Shown here piece by piece: positions 22,749 to 24,126 of a DNA stretch of 24,126 nt. This stretch comes from Candidatus Zhuqueibacterota bacterium. Its GTDB lineage: Bacteria; Zhuqueibacterota; Zhuqueibacteria; Residuimicrobiales; Krinioviventaceae. The notes beneath the pieces were generated by a model that saw only the letters and a list, made by a program, of their open reading frames with translations, did no database searches and was not told the DNA's origin. Within the stretch, counting starts at the first letter, position 1, and each line of letters begins with the position of its first letter. The stretch lies in contig RQOI01000020.1 of the NCBI GenBank assembly GCA_003854995.1, forward strand, positions 1 through 24,126. The letters run 5' to 3'. A program made the position numbers and the translations under genes.

Positions 22749-24126
22749 ATGAATTTCAAAACGACAGGAATCCTGGCGCTTGTCCTTTGCATCGGCATTG
22801 CGGCTGTTGTTTTGCTCAATAAACAGGACGTGAAAAAGGAAGCGGCCGACAAGATCGAAGGCAGGCTTGTCAATATTGAAGCGGATAGCATTTCCGCAAT
22901 CATTTTGCAGCCGAGCGGCATCCACTGTCTACGGGACAGCAGCGAATGGAAGATCATTGCGCCGATCGAGACCGGCGGCGACAAGAGCTCCATCGAAGCC
23001 ATCGGCAACATGTTCAGTTGGGCCAAGATCGAACGGACGATCTCGTCCGATCCGGCGGACTATCATGAATACGGCCTGGATCCGGAGAGAGGAGCGCTCA
23101 TCCTCGTGCACAAAAACGGGACCGACACTCTCTATCTGGGCGACAAAAGTCCGACCGGTTCTTATGTCTTTGCGCGCAAGAGCGGCTCGCCGGATGTGTT
23201 CTTAACCACGACTTCTCTGCAATCGAATATCGAAAAATTGCTGTTCGATCTGCGCGATAAAAAGGTCGTCGGTTTTGATAAAGCACAGGTGCGCGCCGTT
23301 GATTTGACCAACCGCAAAGGTTCGTTCACCCTGGAGAAGGAAGCGGGCGAGTGGAAGATTCGACCCGGCGATTATGCCGCGGACGAATCAGAAGTGGACA
23401 AGGTGCTCAACCGCCTCAACAGCGAGCGCGCCAAAGAGTTTGTCGACGAGGATCCCAAAGATCTCGCCGCTTATGGCCTGACAAAGCCTATCGTGCAGGT
23501 CGATCTGCTGCTCGGCGAAAACCGGGCGAAAAAGACTCTGCTCATCGGCAAATTGGCGGGTGACAAATACTATGCAAAAGACGAATCGCGCAAACCGGTC
23601 TTTCAGGTCGATTCAGCTTTTGTCACGGTGTTGAATCCCGATCTCTATACATTACGACGCAAAGACCTGGCCGATTTCAGCAGCTCGGACGTCAATCGTT
23701 TCGAGCTGGAATTTTCCGGTCAGGTCATTGTCTGTACAAAAGATACATCCGGAACATGGATGTTGGAACAGCCCGAATCCCGTAAAGCCAAGAGCTGGAA
23801 GATGTCGACCATCACTCGCGAGGCCTCGCAATTGGAGGTCGTCGAGTTTGTCGATGATCATCCCGTCTCTCTCGCTCCCTATGGCCTTTCGGCGCCGCAG
23901 GTGCGAGCAAAGTTCTTTGTCAATGATGTGCTCGAACTGGACGTCTCTCTCGGAAAAGAAAAGGGAGACAATATCTACGCGACTGTCGCCGGTTCGCCGG
24001 CCGTCTATCTCGTGGAGAAAAAGCTCCTGGAGACCTGGACGCCGACGATAGAGGATATTGCCGAGGAGCCGGAAGAGGCGCCAGCGGACACATCCGCGGA
24101 CACATCCGTGGATACATCCGCGGACA
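22749..24126 (+). CDS. DUF4340-type extracytoplasmic protein (3' end outside the window)
   Basis: The frame is open from ATG 22749 to the right edge (459 codons, no stop). GAGG at 22740-22743 precedes the start. Residues 7-24 form a signal anchor (GILALVLCIGIAAVVLLN). The rest has two or three copies of a DUF4340-like module. Recognisable pieces are SSEWKIIAPIETGGDKSSIEA, DYHEYGLDPERGALILV, TLYLGDKSPTGSYVFAR, GEWKIRPGDYAADESEVDKVL and LAAYGLTKP, with a later LAPYGLSAPQVRAKF. DUF4340 proteins are frequently encoded next to GldG-like genes, as here, and are presumed to work with that ABC complex in the periplasm; their biochemistry is unknown. The visible C-terminal part is acidic (EDIAEEPEEAPADTSADTS) and repetitive. 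Confidence 0.85.
   Translation, partial: MNFKTTGILALVLCIGIAAVVLLNKQDVKKEAADKIEGRLVNIEADSISAIILQPSGIHCLRDSSEWKIIAPIETGGDKSSIEAIGNMFSWAKIERTISSDPADYHEYGLDPERGALILVHKNGTDTLYLGDKSPTGSYVFARKSGSPDVFLTTTSLQSNIEKLLFDLRDKKVVGFDKAQVRAVDLTNRKGSFTLEKEAGEWKIRPGDYAADESEVDKVLNRLNSERAKEFVDEDPKDLAAYGLTKPIVQVDLLLGENRAKKTLLIGKLAGDKYYAKDESRKPVFQVDSAFVTVLNPDLYTLRRKDLADFSSSDVNRFELEFSGQVIVCTKDTSGTWMLEQPESRKAKSWKMSTITREASQLEVVEFVDDHPVSLAPYGLSAPQVRAKFFVNDVLELDVSLGKEKGDNIYATVAGSPAVYLVEKKLLETWTPTIEDIAEEPEEAPADTSADTSVDTSAD
24084..24126 (+). repeat. 12-bp tandem repeat at the end of the DUF4340 gene
   Basis: Unit GCGGACACATCC is present twice exactly (24084-24095, 24096-24107). A third copy with two changes follows (24108-24119), then seven bases of a fourth at the window edge. 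In frame it encodes ADTS/VDTS. It is an acidic, Ser/Thr-rich low-complexity tail whose full length cannot be seen. Confidence 0.85.

Noticed and set aside
24084..24126. CRISPR-like short repeats
   Set aside because: The 12-bp units are contiguous without spacers and lie in frame within a coding sequence.

Overview
This is a gene-dense stretch in which every supported gene is on the + strand. It comes from a Gram-negative-type (diderm) bacterium, because it encodes a TolC-family outer-membrane protein with a signal peptide and a lipobox-bearing periplasmic adaptor. Three features lean towards an environmental lineage of the FCB group (Calditrichota, KSB1, Ignavibacteria and similar): a Gld-like ABC transporter with a DUF4340 partner, an ABC permease fused to a large M1-peptidase-like and golvesin-like ectodomain, and intergenic repeats built on the CACCGAG theme. 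This placement is inference; no 16S rRNA or tRNA gene lies in the window.

Region 1 (1-3492) holds the end of purE and four closely spaced genes: an RmlD-like sugar-nucleotide reductase, a DPM1-like glycosyltransferase, an alpha/beta hydrolase and a LOG-family protein. Region 2 (3611-10529) is a four-gene cassette closed by a strong terminator: ABC ATPase, a 1122-residue permease fusion, TolC-like channel and periplasmic adaptor. Together these supply all the parts of an export system spanning both membranes, and this is the best candidate here for an undescribed system. The peptidase-like part of the permease has no HExxH zinc site, and its C-terminus resembles the golvesin/Xly carbohydrate-binding-like domain.

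Region 3 (10712-12124) holds a small orphan membrane protein, a 255-bp MITE-like element with terminal inverted repeats and a flanking 14-bp direct repeat, and a membrane-anchored TPR protein. Region 4 (12144-19150) is the conserved translation/transcription cluster rimP-nusA-infB-ylxP-rbfA-truB-ribF-rpsO. It begins with a promoter that runs straight into a terminator-like hairpin. The same promoter architecture (TTGCTT, 17 bp, TATATT) precedes the TPR gene.

Region 5 (19165-24126) is a GldA/GldF/GldG-like ABC system joined by overlapping start and stop codons, then a DUF4340 gene that runs off the right edge. The spacer before that gene contains two small hairpins sharing a GAAT loop. The window therefore carries two unrelated ABC-2-type systems with unusual extracytoplasmic partners on either side of the housekeeping translation operon.
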